From Candidatus Heimdallarchaeum endolithica (GTDB taxonomy: Archaea; Asgardarchaeota; Heimdallarchaeia; Heimdallarchaeales; Heimdallarchaeaceae): 64,000 bases of DNA. The stretch covers positions 2,241,555 through 2,305,554 of the forward strand of contig CP084167.1 of assembly GCA_021513715.1 (NCBI GenBank), read 5' to 3'. The notes beneath the pieces are model-generated. The model saw only the letters and a list, made by a program, of their open reading frames with translations. It was not told the DNA's origin and ran no database searches. The translations under genes were made by a program, and so were the position numbers. Of the stretch, positions 17,432 to 26,882 are shown in pieces. Numbering within the stretch: the first letter of the stretch is position 1; the number at the start of each line of letters is the position of its first letter.

Positions 17432-18034
17432 TTATCTTGCTGATAGAGCTATTCTCTCTACTTCAGCTTTCTTCTTTACTGCTGCAGAATTAAGATCGTT
17501 GTTAGATGCTAATATTAACTCTTCTGCTACGATTTCGTCAACACTCTTGATGTTATTAAAAGACTTCTGTTTGATAGCTTCTGCTAAATATCTTAAAGCT
17601 AAGTCCACTCTTCTTTGTGGGGCAATGTCGACGCTTGAATGTTGAGCGACTCCTCCCCATGTGATTCTTGTTGTTTCTTCTCTTGGAGCAGAATATATTA
17701 TTGCATCAACTAATACTTGAATTGGATTTTTATTTGTTCTTAAGTGAATTATTTCAAAAGCAGTTTTTACAATATTAATTATTCTCTGCTTTTTACCAGC
17801 ATTACGACCTTTTCTCATAAGTTTATTAACAAAGCGTTCTACAATGTTCATCTCTGATTTTTTAAATCTCTGGTCTTGAAATCTTCCTCCACTATGAGGA
17901 ATTATTACTGGACGTAAACTAATATATCTTTGTAAGCCTAAATCTGCAATTTCTACTTCATCAAAGCTCCATTTATTAAATAGGCGAATGTTACTTTCAC
18001 TATTAGATTCTGCACTCATTACTCTCAGCATCAC
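17432..18034 (-). CDS. rps7: Ribosomal protein uS7
   Basis: This 200-residue archaeal uS7 organises the small-subunit head. Conserved helices are seen: ERFVNKLMRKGRNAGKK, IVKTAFEIIHLRTNKNPIQV, and a segment starting PREETTRITWGGVAQHSSVD, with the C-terminal helix ending ALSAR. Starts at GTG 18034, ATG just after it and the ATG five codons in are all possible. It is followed directly by L10e. The usual partners (uS12, EF1A, NusA) are not adjacent, so the classical rpoB-rps7 string is broken up here. Confidence 0.97.
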   Translation of the reverse strand: MMLRVMSAESNSESNIRLFNKWSFDEVEIADLGLQRYISLRPVIIPHSGGRFQDQRFKKSEMNIVERFVNKLMRKGRNAGKKQRIINIVKTAFEIIHLRTNKNPIQVLVDAIIYSAPREETTRITWGGVAQHSSVDIAPQRRVDLALRYLAEAIKQKSFNNIKSVDEIVAEELILASNNDLNSAAVKKKAEVERIALSAR

Positions 18035-18153
18035 CCATCAATAATTTACTTAAAAATATACTGTTCAAAGACAAAGATTGTCTACTTGTATCTCTAATCT
18101 GAATAAAAATTCTTCCCAAAAAAATATATATCTCTCGTTTCATTTCGTATTCT

Positions 18154-19179
18154 ATGAAATTGAAACATTGGATTTCCTTATTTCTTCTATTATTGGGCTC
18201 TTCTTTAATTGTTGCAGCCCTTACAATTGTATATTCTACTTATCCTGTTAGAAATAATATTGATCAATCAATTACTAATTATTTTTATTCAAACAGAAAT
18301 GATGCAATCTCCCTCATTTTTTACATTATTACTCATTTGGGAGAAGAGCTTGTATACATAGGAGTAATTACTATACTTTATTACACGTGGGATAAATCAA
18401 AAGCATATAAGATTATGGCGGTTGTTTTAAGTTCTGCTGTTGTAAATGGGATTTTTAAATATTCATTTAAGCTAGAGCGACCTAGTCAAGAGTTTTGGTA
18501 TAAAGGCGCAGAAGAAACTTCACCAGGTCTTCCAAGTGGACATACTCAAATAGCAACTTCATTTTGGGGAAGTTTTGCTTCAATAGTTAAAAAATGGTGG
18601 GTCTATGTACTATCTGTTTTATTGGTTCTGCTAATCGGACTGAGTAGAATTATTCTATCCGTACACTGGTTTACTGATGTAATAATGGGCCTTGGTCTTG
18701 GACTAATAATATTAGCACTTTTTGTTGAATTTGAAGATACGATAACTAGTTATGTTAATTCATTAGCAACAAGATATAAGATAATGTTAAGTTTTTTAGT
18801 TTTCATATTCCTTATTATTCCAGTTGTTATTGTATTGCCTTCCAATCTTATGGTTGGGGATAATCAAGTTTTTCCTCTTCTTGATATGTTAAAACTCGTT
18901 ACATTATTTTCCACTGCAACTCTCTCTTATGCAGTAGAAAAAGACCTTATCAATTTCAATTCTAAACCTGATAAGTGGTGGAAATATATTATTCGCATAA
19001 TAATCGGAGTAGTTATGCTTTTTTTGTTTTATTTTGGGCTTAAAGAGTTATTTAAGCTAATTATTCAATCTGTTACCTGGACTGGGATTAAACCTACTCT
19101 AGATCTTATTCGTTATGGATTATTAGGACCTGTTTTAATTCTTCTTTCTCCTTGGATAATGAAAAAGATTGGAGTATAA
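18154..19179 (+). CDS. PAP2-family membrane phosphatase
   Basis: This 341-residue integral membrane protein holds the PAP2 (type 2 phosphatidic acid phosphatase) motifs: KLERPSQEFW (K......RP), GLPSGHTQIA (PSGH) and GLSRIILSVHWFTDVIMG (SR.....H...D). It is probably a phosphatase of isoprenoid diphosphates or lipid phosphates facing outside the membrane. The first segment (residues 8-30) may be a signal anchor. After the PAP2 part, ~140 residues of further membrane helices extend beyond the usual length. A TATA-like AAATATATA lies about 28 bp before the start. Confidence 0.9.
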   Translation: MKLKHWISLFLLLLGSSLIVAALTIVYSTYPVRNNIDQSITNYFYSNRNDAISLIFYIITHLGEELVYIGVITILYYTWDKSKAYKIMAVVLSSAVVNGIFKYSFKLERPSQEFWYKGAEETSPGLPSGHTQIATSFWGSFASIVKKWWVYVLSVLLVLLIGLSRIILSVHWFTDVIMGLGLGLIILALFVEFEDTITSYVNSLATRYKIMLSFLVFIFLIIPVVIVLPSNLMVGDNQVFPLLDMLKLVTLFSTATLSYAVEKDLINFNSKPDKWWKYIIRIIIGVVMLFLFYFGLKELFKLIIQSVTWTGIKPTLDLIRYGLLGPVLILLSPWIMKKIGV

Positions 19180-19207
19180 ATGTAGTTTCTCAATTTTTTA
19201 TTTTTTT

Positions 19208-19402
19208 TTATTCTAGATCTTCGAGAAGTAAAATATTAATCGCTCTATCGATAGATGTAGTGAAGATTTTTCTATCCGGCTGCTTGAAAATAATGACTTG
19301 ATATATTCCAGGAGCTACTTGTAAAATCTCTCCTTTTTTTTGTGTAGCTCTGATGTCTTCGTTTTTCAAATTTTCTTTTGGAATTATCTTTTGGATGGAC
19401 AT
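19208..19402 (-). CDS. Small hypothetical protein
   Basis: This 64-residue protein is unknown. It shows a beta-like middle (EILQVAPGIYQVIIFKQ) and an acidic end. It lies 37 bp after the methyltransferase gene's stop... on the same strand, downstream of it, with no overlap. The amino acid content is not low-complexity, which favours a real gene, but no family is recognised. Confidence 0.45.
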   Translation of the reverse strand: MSIQKIIPKENLKNEDIRATQKKGEILQVAPGIYQVIIFKQPDRKIFTTSIDRAINILLLEDLE

Positions 19403-19439
19403 GCATATTATACTATTTTGTGATATTTAAACACAACAA

Positions 19440-20627
19440 TTATTTTTTCTGTAGTTTAGCAATAAAAAACCCAACAGTTTGATCAATTCCAGGAATAAAC
19501 CTTTGTATTCCACATTGAATCTGACTCTGACTTAAGTAGGTGTTTCCAAATTGAAATTCTTGTTCCACTAGTTTTAAATCAGAGTTGTTAATTATATATT
19601 CAATAACCTCTTCATTTTCTTCTTTTGTTATTGTACATGTAGAATAAACTAATATGCCTTTAGTCTTAAGCATTTTACTGCAAGCTTTTAAAATCTTTTT
19701 TTGATATCTTGAACTTTCTTTGATAATTTTATGTGAAATGCTTATATGAAGCCTAGGTCTTAATCCTAATGCTGTACAAGGAGGATCTACAAGAATTTTG
19801 TCGAATTTAACTTGCCAATTTTTACTCATTTCAACAATATTGCCCTTAAGGGTTGTAATATTACGTAATTTGAATTTTTCAATTCGTTCGTTTAGTTTCT
19901 GTAGTCTATTACTGGATCTATCCACTGCAAAAATTTTGCCTTTCCCACCAGAGAGTTCATGAAGATGAATAGTTTTGTTTCCTGGAGCTGAGCAACAATC
20001 CAAAATTTTATCTTCAGACCCCGGGTCTACGTTTAAAGACGTCAAGTATGCTGGGAAACTTTGAAAGAACAGAGGTTCATTTTCCATTTGTAACTCAAGT
20101 AATGAAGGTACTTTATATGGTGATAGTATATTTTTCGCTGCGATTCCCCTTTTTTTAGATAAAATCTCATTATGACTCATTAGAGCTTCTGCTTTAGCAA
20201 CAAGAATCTGTTCTAGACTAACAATTTTCACTTGATCGTTTTTTCTTACTTTGTTTGCTCTTTTAATTCCTGGTATGAAAACATCAGAGCCTTGATAGAT
20301 CATCTCAGAAGCTCTGTTGTCCACTACAATCTCTTTTAAATCTTCTTCCACTATTAACTTAAAAGGTCCTTTGGGTTTTACTTCGATTAGATTCTGGAAT
20401 CTTTTATTTATACGCGCTTTATATCCTAAATTCTGTAGATTTCTAAGTATTATATCTATTTTTTCATAATTTTTGAAAATATGAAGAGTGTATTCTTCCA
20501 TTGGTGTAATTATTGATTTAAGATATTTTTTTCTTAGTTTTTTTCCAAGTAGATCATTTAAATACTTGGATAACTCTTCTGAAATAATCGGTAACTCTTG
20601 ATGATATGTTTTTTGCATGGTTTTCAA
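19440..20627 (-). CDS. RNA cytosine-C5 methyltransferase with PUA domain
   Basis: The 395-residue enzyme belongs to the NOL1/NOP2/Sun family, which methylates C5 of cytosine in tRNA or rRNA using SAM. A PUA domain lies at about 110-190 (VDNRASEMIYQGSDVFIPG). The Rossmann part follows with the SAM loop DCCSAPGNKTIHL and the two catalytic cysteines in VDPPCTALGLRP and VYSTCTITKEENEE. The PUA plus methyltransferase order resembles eukaryotic NSUN6 and archaeal tRNA m5C enzymes. It lies 6 bp from the phosphodiesterase gene and is cotranscribed. The exact target cytosine is unknown. Confidence 0.93.
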   Translation of the reverse strand: MKTMQKTYHQELPIISEELSKYLNDLLGKKLRKKYLKSIITPMEEYTLHIFKNYEKIDIILRNLQNLGYKARINKRFQNLIEVKPKGPFKLIVEEDLKEIVVDNRASEMIYQGSDVFIPGIKRANKVRKNDQVKIVSLEQILVAKAEALMSHNEILSKKRGIAAKNILSPYKVPSLLELQMENEPLFFQSFPAYLTSLNVDPGSEDKILDCCSAPGNKTIHLHELSGGKGKIFAVDRSSNRLQKLNERIEKFKLRNITTLKGNIVEMSKNWQVKFDKILVDPPCTALGLRPRLHISISHKIIKESSRYQKKILKACSKMLKTKGILVYSTCTITKEENEEVIEYIINNSDLKLVEQEFQFGNTYLSQSQIQCGIQRFIPGIDQTVGFFIAKLQKK

Positions 20628-20633
20628 CTTTTG

Positions 20634-21143
20634 CTATCTGTATAAATGAAAGAATTTTACTGAATTTGTTTTTGTATCTAAAATTGCAACAGATGGATCT
20701 CCATACAAATCATAAACTTCTCCAGGATTAATGGCTAATGTATTTTCTATTTTTTTTAGCACTTTTTTGTGTGAATGTCCATAGATTACATAATCAAATC
20801 TTTCTTTTCCATAAATTAAACTGTTTAGTACTTCTGTTTTTGTACCGTGATACAAAGCAAATTTCTTATTATCTATACTGAATTTACCTATTTCTTCGAA
20901 GAAATATCCTTTTTCTTCTATTTTTTTCTTGATCAACACTGTATCCCCTTTGTTATTTCCTGCGCACAAGTAAAATCTTCCCACATAATTGCTGAATAAT
21001 TCTATACAAAAAGGAGAAATTAGGTCACCAGCATGAATAATAACTTCTACGCCATTTTTTTCAAAAATTTCTAATGCTCTTTTTATATTTTCTCTTTTAT
21101 CGTGTGAATCACTCATTATTCCAATTTTCATTGAATCACTCAA
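20634..21143 (-). CDS. YfcE/MJ0936-type metallophosphodiesterase
   Basis: This 169-residue calcineurin-like phosphoesterase has the metal-binding motifs in order: GIMSDSHDKRENI (D.H), IIHAGDLI (GD), LCAGNNKGD (GN), ALYHGTK and VIYGHSHKKV (GHSH). Close relatives hydrolyse phosphodiesters in vitro with Mn or Ni, and the cellular substrate is unknown. It is the first gene of a pair with the RNA methyltransferase and is preceded by a tRNA-Leu gene on the same strand. Confidence 0.93.
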   Translation of the reverse strand: MSDSMKIGIMSDSHDKRENIKRALEIFEKNGVEVIIHAGDLISPFCIELFSNYVGRFYLCAGNNKGDTVLIKKKIEEKGYFFEEIGKFSIDNKKFALYHGTKTEVLNSLIYGKERFDYVIYGHSHKKVLKKIENTLAINPGEVYDLYGDPSVAILDTKTNSVKFFHLYR

Positions 21144-21160
21144 AATTCTATTTCTTCTCT

Positions 21161-21245
21161 TGGTGCGGGGAGGGAGATTTGAACTCCCGAATCACTAAGA
21201 ATATGGGCCTGAACCATACGCCTTTGACCGCTTGGCTATCCCCGC
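21161..21245 (-). tRNA. tRNA-Leu (CAG)
   Basis: This is an 85-nt class II tRNA with acceptor GCGGGGA/TCCCCGC, anticodon loop TTCAGGC (CAG), a long variable arm, a TTCAAAT T-loop, discriminator A and encoded CCA. Confidence 0.95.
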
Positions 21246-21394
21246 TTAAATAATCATCATTACTTCTTTTAATTTTATTTTAAATCTTATTCTATTGGAT
21301 AAAAATAACGACTATGTTTTGTACTTTAAATGTTAACTTTTTTTTAAAAAATATTTATTAATTAAAAAAATAGAAAAATATTGATTTTTGGGGA

Positions 21395-24300
21395 TTAAGC
21401 TATGTCTTCAAGTTCAATATGCGGTGCAATACCTAGGGACATTAACTCTTGTAGCAATAATTTGAAGGCGTAACTTATTATTACTCTTGACACAGTTGTT
21501 TCTTCTTTACATACTGGACAATGATATCTGTCCTTATTTTTATCATGCATTGCTAAAAATCCACATTTTGAGCAGATAAAAGCTTCAGTTTTGTCAGATT
21601 CATCTAGTAATCTTTCTTTCAAAAGGATTGATGTTCCATGTCCAATTAAACAATCTCTCTCCATTTCTCCAAATCGTAGACCACCTTCTCTAGCTCTTCC
21701 TTCTGTAGGTTGTCTTGTTAGCATTTGTATTGGTCCTCTAGCTCTAGCATGTATTTTATCTTGTACTAGGTGATGTAATTTCTGATAAAATACTGAACCG
21801 AAAAATATTGTTCCCTCGAGTTTTTTACCGCTTTTTCCATCATACATTACTTCTCTACCTAATGGATGTAACCCCATAGTTTCCAAAATATCTTCTAAAT
21901 CTTTAATTGAAACTTCACTAAAAGCTGTTGCATAGATCTCTTTTCCTCTTTGTGCTGCAGCTTTTCCTGCTAAGAGCTCCATAAGCATTCCCACTGTCAT
22001 TCTGCTTGGTACTGCATGAGGATTGATTATAATGTCTGGGACAATTCCATTCTCTGTGAAAGGCATATCTTCTTGTGGTATTATTAATCCAATTACTCCT
22101 TTTTGACCATGTCTTGAAGCAAATTTATCACCAATTTCAGGTATCCGATCTGAACGAACTCTAACCTTAACTAATTTATTACCTTCATTTGTATCTGTTA
22201 GAATAACCATGTCGCTTATTCCTTTCTCTCCATGTCTCATTGCTTTACTTGTTTCTCTTCTGTTTTGTGGAGGTACATCGAATTCTGTGTATTCTTCTAA
22301 AAATCTTGGTGGGCTAGTTCTTCCAATCAATACTTCTCCTCGATTGCCATCTACTTCTATCTCTGGTTCTATTATTCCATCTTCTCCAAGATGAACATAC
22401 TGTGAGACATCTTTATATCCTCTTACTGTATCATCTGGAACTTCAAATGTATCCTCTTGTCCATTTGGATATTTTCGCTCTTCAGCTTCGTATGTTCTAT
22501 AGAATGTACTTCTTCCTAATCCTCTTTCAATTGATGCTTTATTTATTAGGAGGGCATCTTCCATATTATATCCTTCATAAGAGAGTACAGCTACTACGAA
22601 ATTTTGTCCAGCTGGTCTATTGTCAAAATGTATTGCATCCATTCCATGTGTTTTTACAAGAGGTTTTTGTGCATAATGAAGAATATGTGCTCTTGTGTCG
22701 ACTCTGTATTTGAAGTTAGCTGCATATACTCCTAAAGCCTGCTTAGCCATACCAGCCTCATAGACATTACGATCTGAACGGTTGTGTTCTGGATATGGAA
22801 TTAAGGAAGCACAGATTCCTAATATTGTACTTGTGGTAATTTCCATGTGAGTTGTTTCTTTAGAAATACCTTTTTCATCTAGAGCAATAAGCAGATTTTC
22901 TTCTTCTTCAGCATCTACGTATTCAATAACACCCATTTGAATTAGTTCAGACCAAGTTATTTTTGCGACTTTGGATTCTGGTATTTTAGATGTTAAAGGA
23001 ACACCATTTTCAACAACAATTAGTGGTCTTCTTACTCTCCCTGCATCACAGTTGATAATTAATTCGTTAGTTTCTTCATAGAATGAAACATTAACTTCGT
23101 GGTGGAACTCTCCCTTTCGTCTATTTTCAATAAGTTTGTTTCTGAAATCCCAACCGTCTTTTGCTATTCCAATAAATCTTCCATTAAGAAAAACTTTTGT
23201 GTTTTGTGGATCTTTTAATAGATCCATTCCTTGAGAATTAGGTGTTGTCATTTCTTCATAATTAATAGGCACTAAGTTTAGTAGTTTAATGAGTTTTTGT
23301 TCAACTACTTTTTCGTCAATTCCAACGCTTATATATGCTTGTAAAGCTAAATTCTTAACTAAACCACAATTGGGTCCTTCAGGCGTTTCATTGGGGCATA
23401 TTTTTCCGTAATGTGTGGGGTGTAAATCTCTTGCCTCAAAGTGAGGTTGGCTTCTGCTTAATGGACTTACTACTCTTCTTAAATGACTTAAAGCTGACAT
23501 ATAGTTTGTTCTATCTAATAATTGGCTGACTCCAGATTTTCCTCCTGTCCAATTTCCTGTAGCGAGAGCATGTCTTAATCTTTCTGTAATTAAATCGGCC
23601 CTAACTGCTGTTTTTAAGTTTGGTTTTTTTCCTCTTACCGTAACTCTTTCTAATTGATATTTTATATCCCTACAGAGAGCATGAAAAGCAACTCTGTATA
23701 ACATTAGTAGAAGATCTCCTGCTAGTTTCAACCTTTTGTTTGCATAATGATCTTTATCATCTTTTGGACGAATTCCTGCTTCTAGTTCTAGCAATCTTTG
23801 TGCCATTCTTGCTAAGAAGAATGCTTTTCTTATTCTAGATTTTTCATCACTACCTAAATGTGGTAGTAAATATTTATCTAAAACTTGTTGGGCTCTGTTT
23901 ATTCTATATTCTTTGGTTTGTCCAACGGCTACTCTTTTTCCAATATAGTCAAGAGCACTTTCTGTTGAATCAATATCTGAATCTTCTCTCATGAGAATTG
24001 ACATTACACGTGATCTAAGTTTTGGAGTTGGGCTTATCGCCATAGCAATCATATCATCTCTTTCTATTCCAAGAGCTCTCATGAGAAGAATCAGCGATAT
24101 TTTTCTTGGCATGCTTGGGAAACTTACTCTTAATTGTCCATCAGCTGTATGCTCAGCTGTAACTGGCGCTCTAAATCCATGAATTACACTAAATACCTTA
24201 GCTTCAGAGGTTATGTTTCCTTTACTTGATACATCTTCAATTAGGATTCTATTGGGAGCTAAATCTTCTTGTGTGACAATTACTCTTTCGCTTCCATTAA

Positions 24301-24799
24301 TTATAAAATAACCACCTGGATCGCTTGGATCTTCACCATTTCTAATTAAACTTTCTTTTGATAGGTTGTATAAAGAACATTTTTTTGATTTTAGCATTAT
24401 GGGTAAGTAACCAATAAATACTCTAGCTTGTTCCTTTGGAGTATCTATCTCTCCTTCTGCTTCCCTTTTAATTGGAGTCATATATAAAAACATTCGAGAT
24501 GCATAAGTCAAATTTCTGATTCTTGCTTCCATTGGATAAATTGTACTTTGAGACCCATCTGCTTCACGAACAGTCGGTTCTTCAACTTCTATTTTATCTA
24601 ATCGAATATAATAGTCACTGTCTTCAGGTTCAATGATTTTTATTTCTTCAAGAACTGATTGTAAACCGTGTTCAATAAAGGAATTGAAGCTATCGAGATG
24701 TTGCCTTACCAATCCAAGTTCGTCAAACATTCGATTTATGTAAACCCACCTATCATTGTTATTTTTTTGTGAGCTGCTATTCAATTTAGTTTTAGACAT
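21395..24799 (-). CDS. rpoB: DNA-directed RNA polymerase subunit B (unsplit)
   Basis: The 1134-residue chain covers both B'' and B' of the archaeal polymerase in one gene, forming the lobe, protrusion, wall and hybrid-binding parts. Landmarks: GYFIINGSERVIVTQEDLAPN near 165 (in two runs), HFEARDLHPTHYGKICPNET near 440, GYNMEDALLINKASIERG, FASRHGQKGVIG and GLRFGEMERDCLIGHG. A C-terminal zinc ribbon has CSKCG and CPVCK. Split B genes occur in many methanogens and halophiles; an unsplit gene fits Asgard, TACK or Thermoplasma-type archaea. It is not followed by rpoA genes, so the usual RNA polymerase operon is dispersed. Confidence 0.98.
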   Translation of the reverse strand: MSKTKLNSSSQKNNNDRWVYINRMFDELGLVRQHLDSFNSFIEHGLQSVLEEIKIIEPEDSDYYIRLDKIEVEEPTVREADGSQSTIYPMEARIRNLTYASRMFLYMTPIKREAEGEIDTPKEQARVFIGYLPIMLKSKKCSLYNLSKESLIRNGEDPSDPGGYFIINGSERVIVTQEDLAPNRILIEDVSSKGNITSEAKVFSVIHGFRAPVTAEHTADGQLRVSFPSMPRKISLILLMRALGIERDDMIAMAISPTPKLRSRVMSILMREDSDIDSTESALDYIGKRVAVGQTKEYRINRAQQVLDKYLLPHLGSDEKSRIRKAFFLARMAQRLLELEAGIRPKDDKDHYANKRLKLAGDLLLMLYRVAFHALCRDIKYQLERVTVRGKKPNLKTAVRADLITERLRHALATGNWTGGKSGVSQLLDRTNYMSALSHLRRVVSPLSRSQPHFEARDLHPTHYGKICPNETPEGPNCGLVKNLALQAYISVGIDEKVVEQKLIKLLNLVPINYEEMTTPNSQGMDLLKDPQNTKVFLNGRFIGIAKDGWDFRNKLIENRRKGEFHHEVNVSFYEETNELIINCDAGRVRRPLIVVENGVPLTSKIPESKVAKITWSELIQMGVIEYVDAEEEENLLIALDEKGISKETTHMEITTSTILGICASLIPYPEHNRSDRNVYEAGMAKQALGVYAANFKYRVDTRAHILHYAQKPLVKTHGMDAIHFDNRPAGQNFVVAVLSYEGYNMEDALLINKASIERGLGRSTFYRTYEAEERKYPNGQEDTFEVPDDTVRGYKDVSQYVHLGEDGIIEPEIEVDGNRGEVLIGRTSPPRFLEEYTEFDVPPQNRRETSKAMRHGEKGISDMVILTDTNEGNKLVKVRVRSDRIPEIGDKFASRHGQKGVIGLIIPQEDMPFTENGIVPDIIINPHAVPSRMTVGMLMELLAGKAAAQRGKEIYATAFSEVSIKDLEDILETMGLHPLGREVMYDGKSGKKLEGTIFFGSVFYQKLHHLVQDKIHARARGPIQMLTRQPTEGRAREGGLRFGEMERDCLIGHGTSILLKERLLDESDKTEAFICSKCGFLAMHDKNKDRYHCPVCKEETTVSRVIISYAFKLLLQELMSLGIAPHIELEDIA

Positions 24800-24999
24800 T
24801 AAAACACCTATTTTATGAATTCATAAAAATTATTTCTCTTGTTTGTGAATTCTGTGTTGTAATAAAAAGCTGTTGTTTTTTGACATGTTTTGTAAAAAAT
24901 ATTTGAATACAAAGAATTAAAAAGCTATTGAAAAATATTCATAAATATAAAGCATATTGCACTAATTAAGTTACTTTGGTAATGCAAACTGATTTGTGA

Positions 25000-25443
25000 G
25001 TGAAAATGACTGGTAATGGAGTTAAACTTTCTATTGATGAAATGCAATTTATTACAATTTATCAAGGCATTGTAAATATAAAGATAAGAGATTGTATAAT
25101 AGAAGAGAGTGAAAATAAAGTTTTGTTTGTAGTTGAAGAAGGACAAGCTGGATTAGCTATAGGAAAAAGAGGAACAAATATAAACAAATTAAAGGAATTA
25201 ATTGCTCGTGATGTGGAAATTATTGAATACTCAAGCAAACCATCCATCTTCATAAAAAACTGTTTCCTTCCTATTATACCTAAAGACGTTTCTATTCAAA
25301 ACAGAAAAAACGGTCGTGTAGCCGTTGTAACTGTAGATCAAAAGGACATTGGCCTTGCAATAGGGCGTGATGGTCGTACAATAAAAAAGGTTAAGCAATT
25401 AGTTGCAAGACAGTTTGATATAGTTGATGTAGTAATAAAATAA
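25000..25443 (+). CDS. nusA: NusA-like protein with two KH domains
   Basis: The 147-residue archaeal NusA-like protein is made of two KH RNA-binding domains and no S1 or acidic parts, as is normal in archaea. The GxxG loops are GLAIGKRGTNINKLK (first) and GLAIGRDGRTIKKVK (second). It probably acts in transcription or rRNA maturation; its exact role in archaea is unsettled. The start is GTG at 25000, two codons before an ATG. It is divergent from rpoB, with the SWIM gene 21 bp after it. Confidence 0.9.
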   Translation: MKMTGNGVKLSIDEMQFITIYQGIVNIKIRDCIIEESENKVLFVVEEGQAGLAIGKRGTNINKLKELIARDVEIIEYSSKPSIFIKNCFLPIIPKDVSIQNRKNGRVAVVTVDQKDIGLAIGRDGRTIKKVKQLVARQFDIVDVVIK

Positions 25444-25464
25444 TATTGGCGACTGAGTTTAAAA

Positions 25465-25872
25465 ATGATAGTTGATTTTGGGACAAGAAATAAAAAAATA
25501 AAAGCATTGTTCAAAATAATTAAAGAAGAAAAAATCTTTTCTGAATCATTGGAAAATGAGGTAATAAGTTTATTTGGAGATCGAGGAGAAAAAGCAATAA
25601 AAATATTAAAAAATAAAAGATTGGTAAAACTAAAAATAAAATCTAATCTCTGTTTTTGGATTGTAAAGGGAAAAAACAGTGATTATGTAATCATTGATAC
25701 TCTCTATTGCGATTGTAGAGATTTCTATATGCGTATAATTAACAGGAATAATGATGAACCCTGTTACCATTTATTGGCTAAAATAATAGGTGAAAAATTA
25801 AACTTATATCAAGAACAAGAAATGGGTGAAATAGAATATAATTCATTAATTTATGATCTTTATTATAAATAA
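25465..25872 (+). CDS. SWIM zinc-finger protein (SWS1/Shu2-like)
   Basis: This 135-residue protein has a SWIM motif: the pair Cys-x-Cys in LYCDCRDFYMR and, after a short spacer, Cys-x-His in PCYHLLAKIIG. The N-terminal ~60 residues are helical and basic. Small archaeal SWIM proteins are related to eukaryotic SWS1/Shu2, which helps Rad51 paralogues in recombination. That link is known for the family; activity here is inferred. It follows the NusA-like gene at 21 bp on the same strand, so they probably share a transcript. Confidence 0.8.
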   Translation: MIVDFGTRNKKIKALFKIIKEEKIFSESLENEVISLFGDRGEKAIKILKNKRLVKLKIKSNLCFWIVKGKNSDYVIIDTLYCDCRDFYMRIINRNNDEPCYHLLAKIIGEKLNLYQEQEMGEIEYNSLIYDLYYK

Positions 25873-26077
25873 TAGAATTTTCTGGGTTAAATAAAAAAGT
25901 TGCCTTTATGCAATTTAAATGTTTTAAATGTTATAAACAGTCGGTTCTTATAATTAAGCTGCGTTTAATGTGTTTATGGCTTAAAATAAGCGTTCAAAAT
26001 CAAGTCACTAATATTTTTGTATTATTTTAAAAATGGAAGTAGAATTGTTTTCTGACAAACCGCATTAACTTTTTTAT
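25873..26077. other. Intergenic, nothing assigned
   Basis: About 200 bp of A/T-rich sequence between the SWIM gene and the tRNA-Met CCA end. No frame, repeat or tRNA-like fold was seen. Confidence 0.5.
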
Positions 26078-26194
26078 TGGTGGCTCGGGGGGGTTTCGAT
26101 CCCCCGACCTCAAGATTTCTCCTCGCAAGCCTTAATCTAGCCCTTTAACATAAGATTATGAGTCTTGCGCTCTAGCCTGCTGAGCTACCGAGCC
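26078..26194 (-). tRNA. tRNA-Met (CAU, elongator) with 40-nt intron
   Basis: Acceptor GGCTCGG/CCGAGCC, discriminator A and encoded CCA. The anticodon stem CAAGA/TCTTG closes only if 40 nt (26116-26155) are removed right after the loop CTCATAA, the canonical archaeal 37/38 position within a base or so. The CTCATAA loop is typical of elongator tRNA-Met. Confidence 0.93.
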
Positions 26195-26342
26195 TATAGG
26201 TTTGTAATTTTCCTTTTTGTAATTTTTCATATTATTGTATATTTATTTCTTTTGTTATGTTGGATTTTTTGTAAAAAGTGAAAGAAGATAGTTGTTTTTT
26301 ATAACTTTAGAGATTTTTTGATATACACTATATTTTATGTGC

Positions 26343-26531
26343 TGTGGAGTGAAGGTGAAAAAAGGAGATTTTCTTTTTCTTCCTTCTTTATAATTCACAC
26401 GATTCGTGTATAGAGTCTGTCTCATTTTCTTCTTTTATGTAGGTGTGGTTGAGATCTCAAGCACTAAACTTTTCTTTTCCCTCTTGAAAGACAGAATGTA
26501 AAAAACTTATGAGAAAAAGTAAATCATAAAT
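26343..26531 (+). mobile_element. Solo right end of a TnpB-type element
   Basis: This non-coding sequence matches the right end of the TnpB element at 14105-14294 in order and spacing: TGGAGTGAAG, CGATTCGTGTAT, GTCTGTCT, CTTGAAAGACAGA and terminal AAAAAGTAAATCAT. No tnpB lies upstream. It may be a deletion relic, or a non-autonomous element that an active TnpA elsewhere could move. It separates tRNA-Met from Sec61 beta. Confidence 0.65.
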
Positions 26532-26574
26532 AAAAAATAATATAAAGCATATTTTTTAATCCACTTTGAAAGCA

Positions 26575-26766
26575 ATGAGTCGAAGACAAACTAAAAGAAA
26601 AAGTCGTGATACTAGTCCAATGCCTGCAACAGGAGCAGGATTAATGCGTTATTATGATGAGGACTTACCTGGTGTTAAAGTAGGACCTTGGTATGTAATC
26701 GCTTTTGCATTAATATTAATTGTAGCAGTTTTTATGGGTAACATCTTCACTCCAAATTTAAGTTAG
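26575..26766 (+). CDS. Protein translocase subunit Sec61 beta
   Basis: This 63-residue tail-anchored protein is the beta subunit of the Sec61/SecY translocon. It has a basic start (MSRRQTKRKSRD), then PMPATGAGLMRYYDEDLPG, matching the archaeal Sec61 beta AGLMRYY motif, and a single C-terminal membrane helix (VIAFALILIVAVFMG). I chose ATG 26575 over an upstream TTG. The gene stands alone with a cyclophilin downstream. Confidence 0.93.
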   Translation: MSRRQTKRKSRDTSPMPATGAGLMRYYDEDLPGVKVGPWYVIAFALILIVAVFMGNIFTPNLS

Positions 26767-26882
26767 AGGTTATTAAACTCTCTTTTACATTTTAATTCAG
26801 TAAAGTATCTTATGAGGAAGATAAAAAAGGTTTTTTCATCAATAAGTTAAAAAATGGAGAGAATAATTGTTTACTAATCAAA

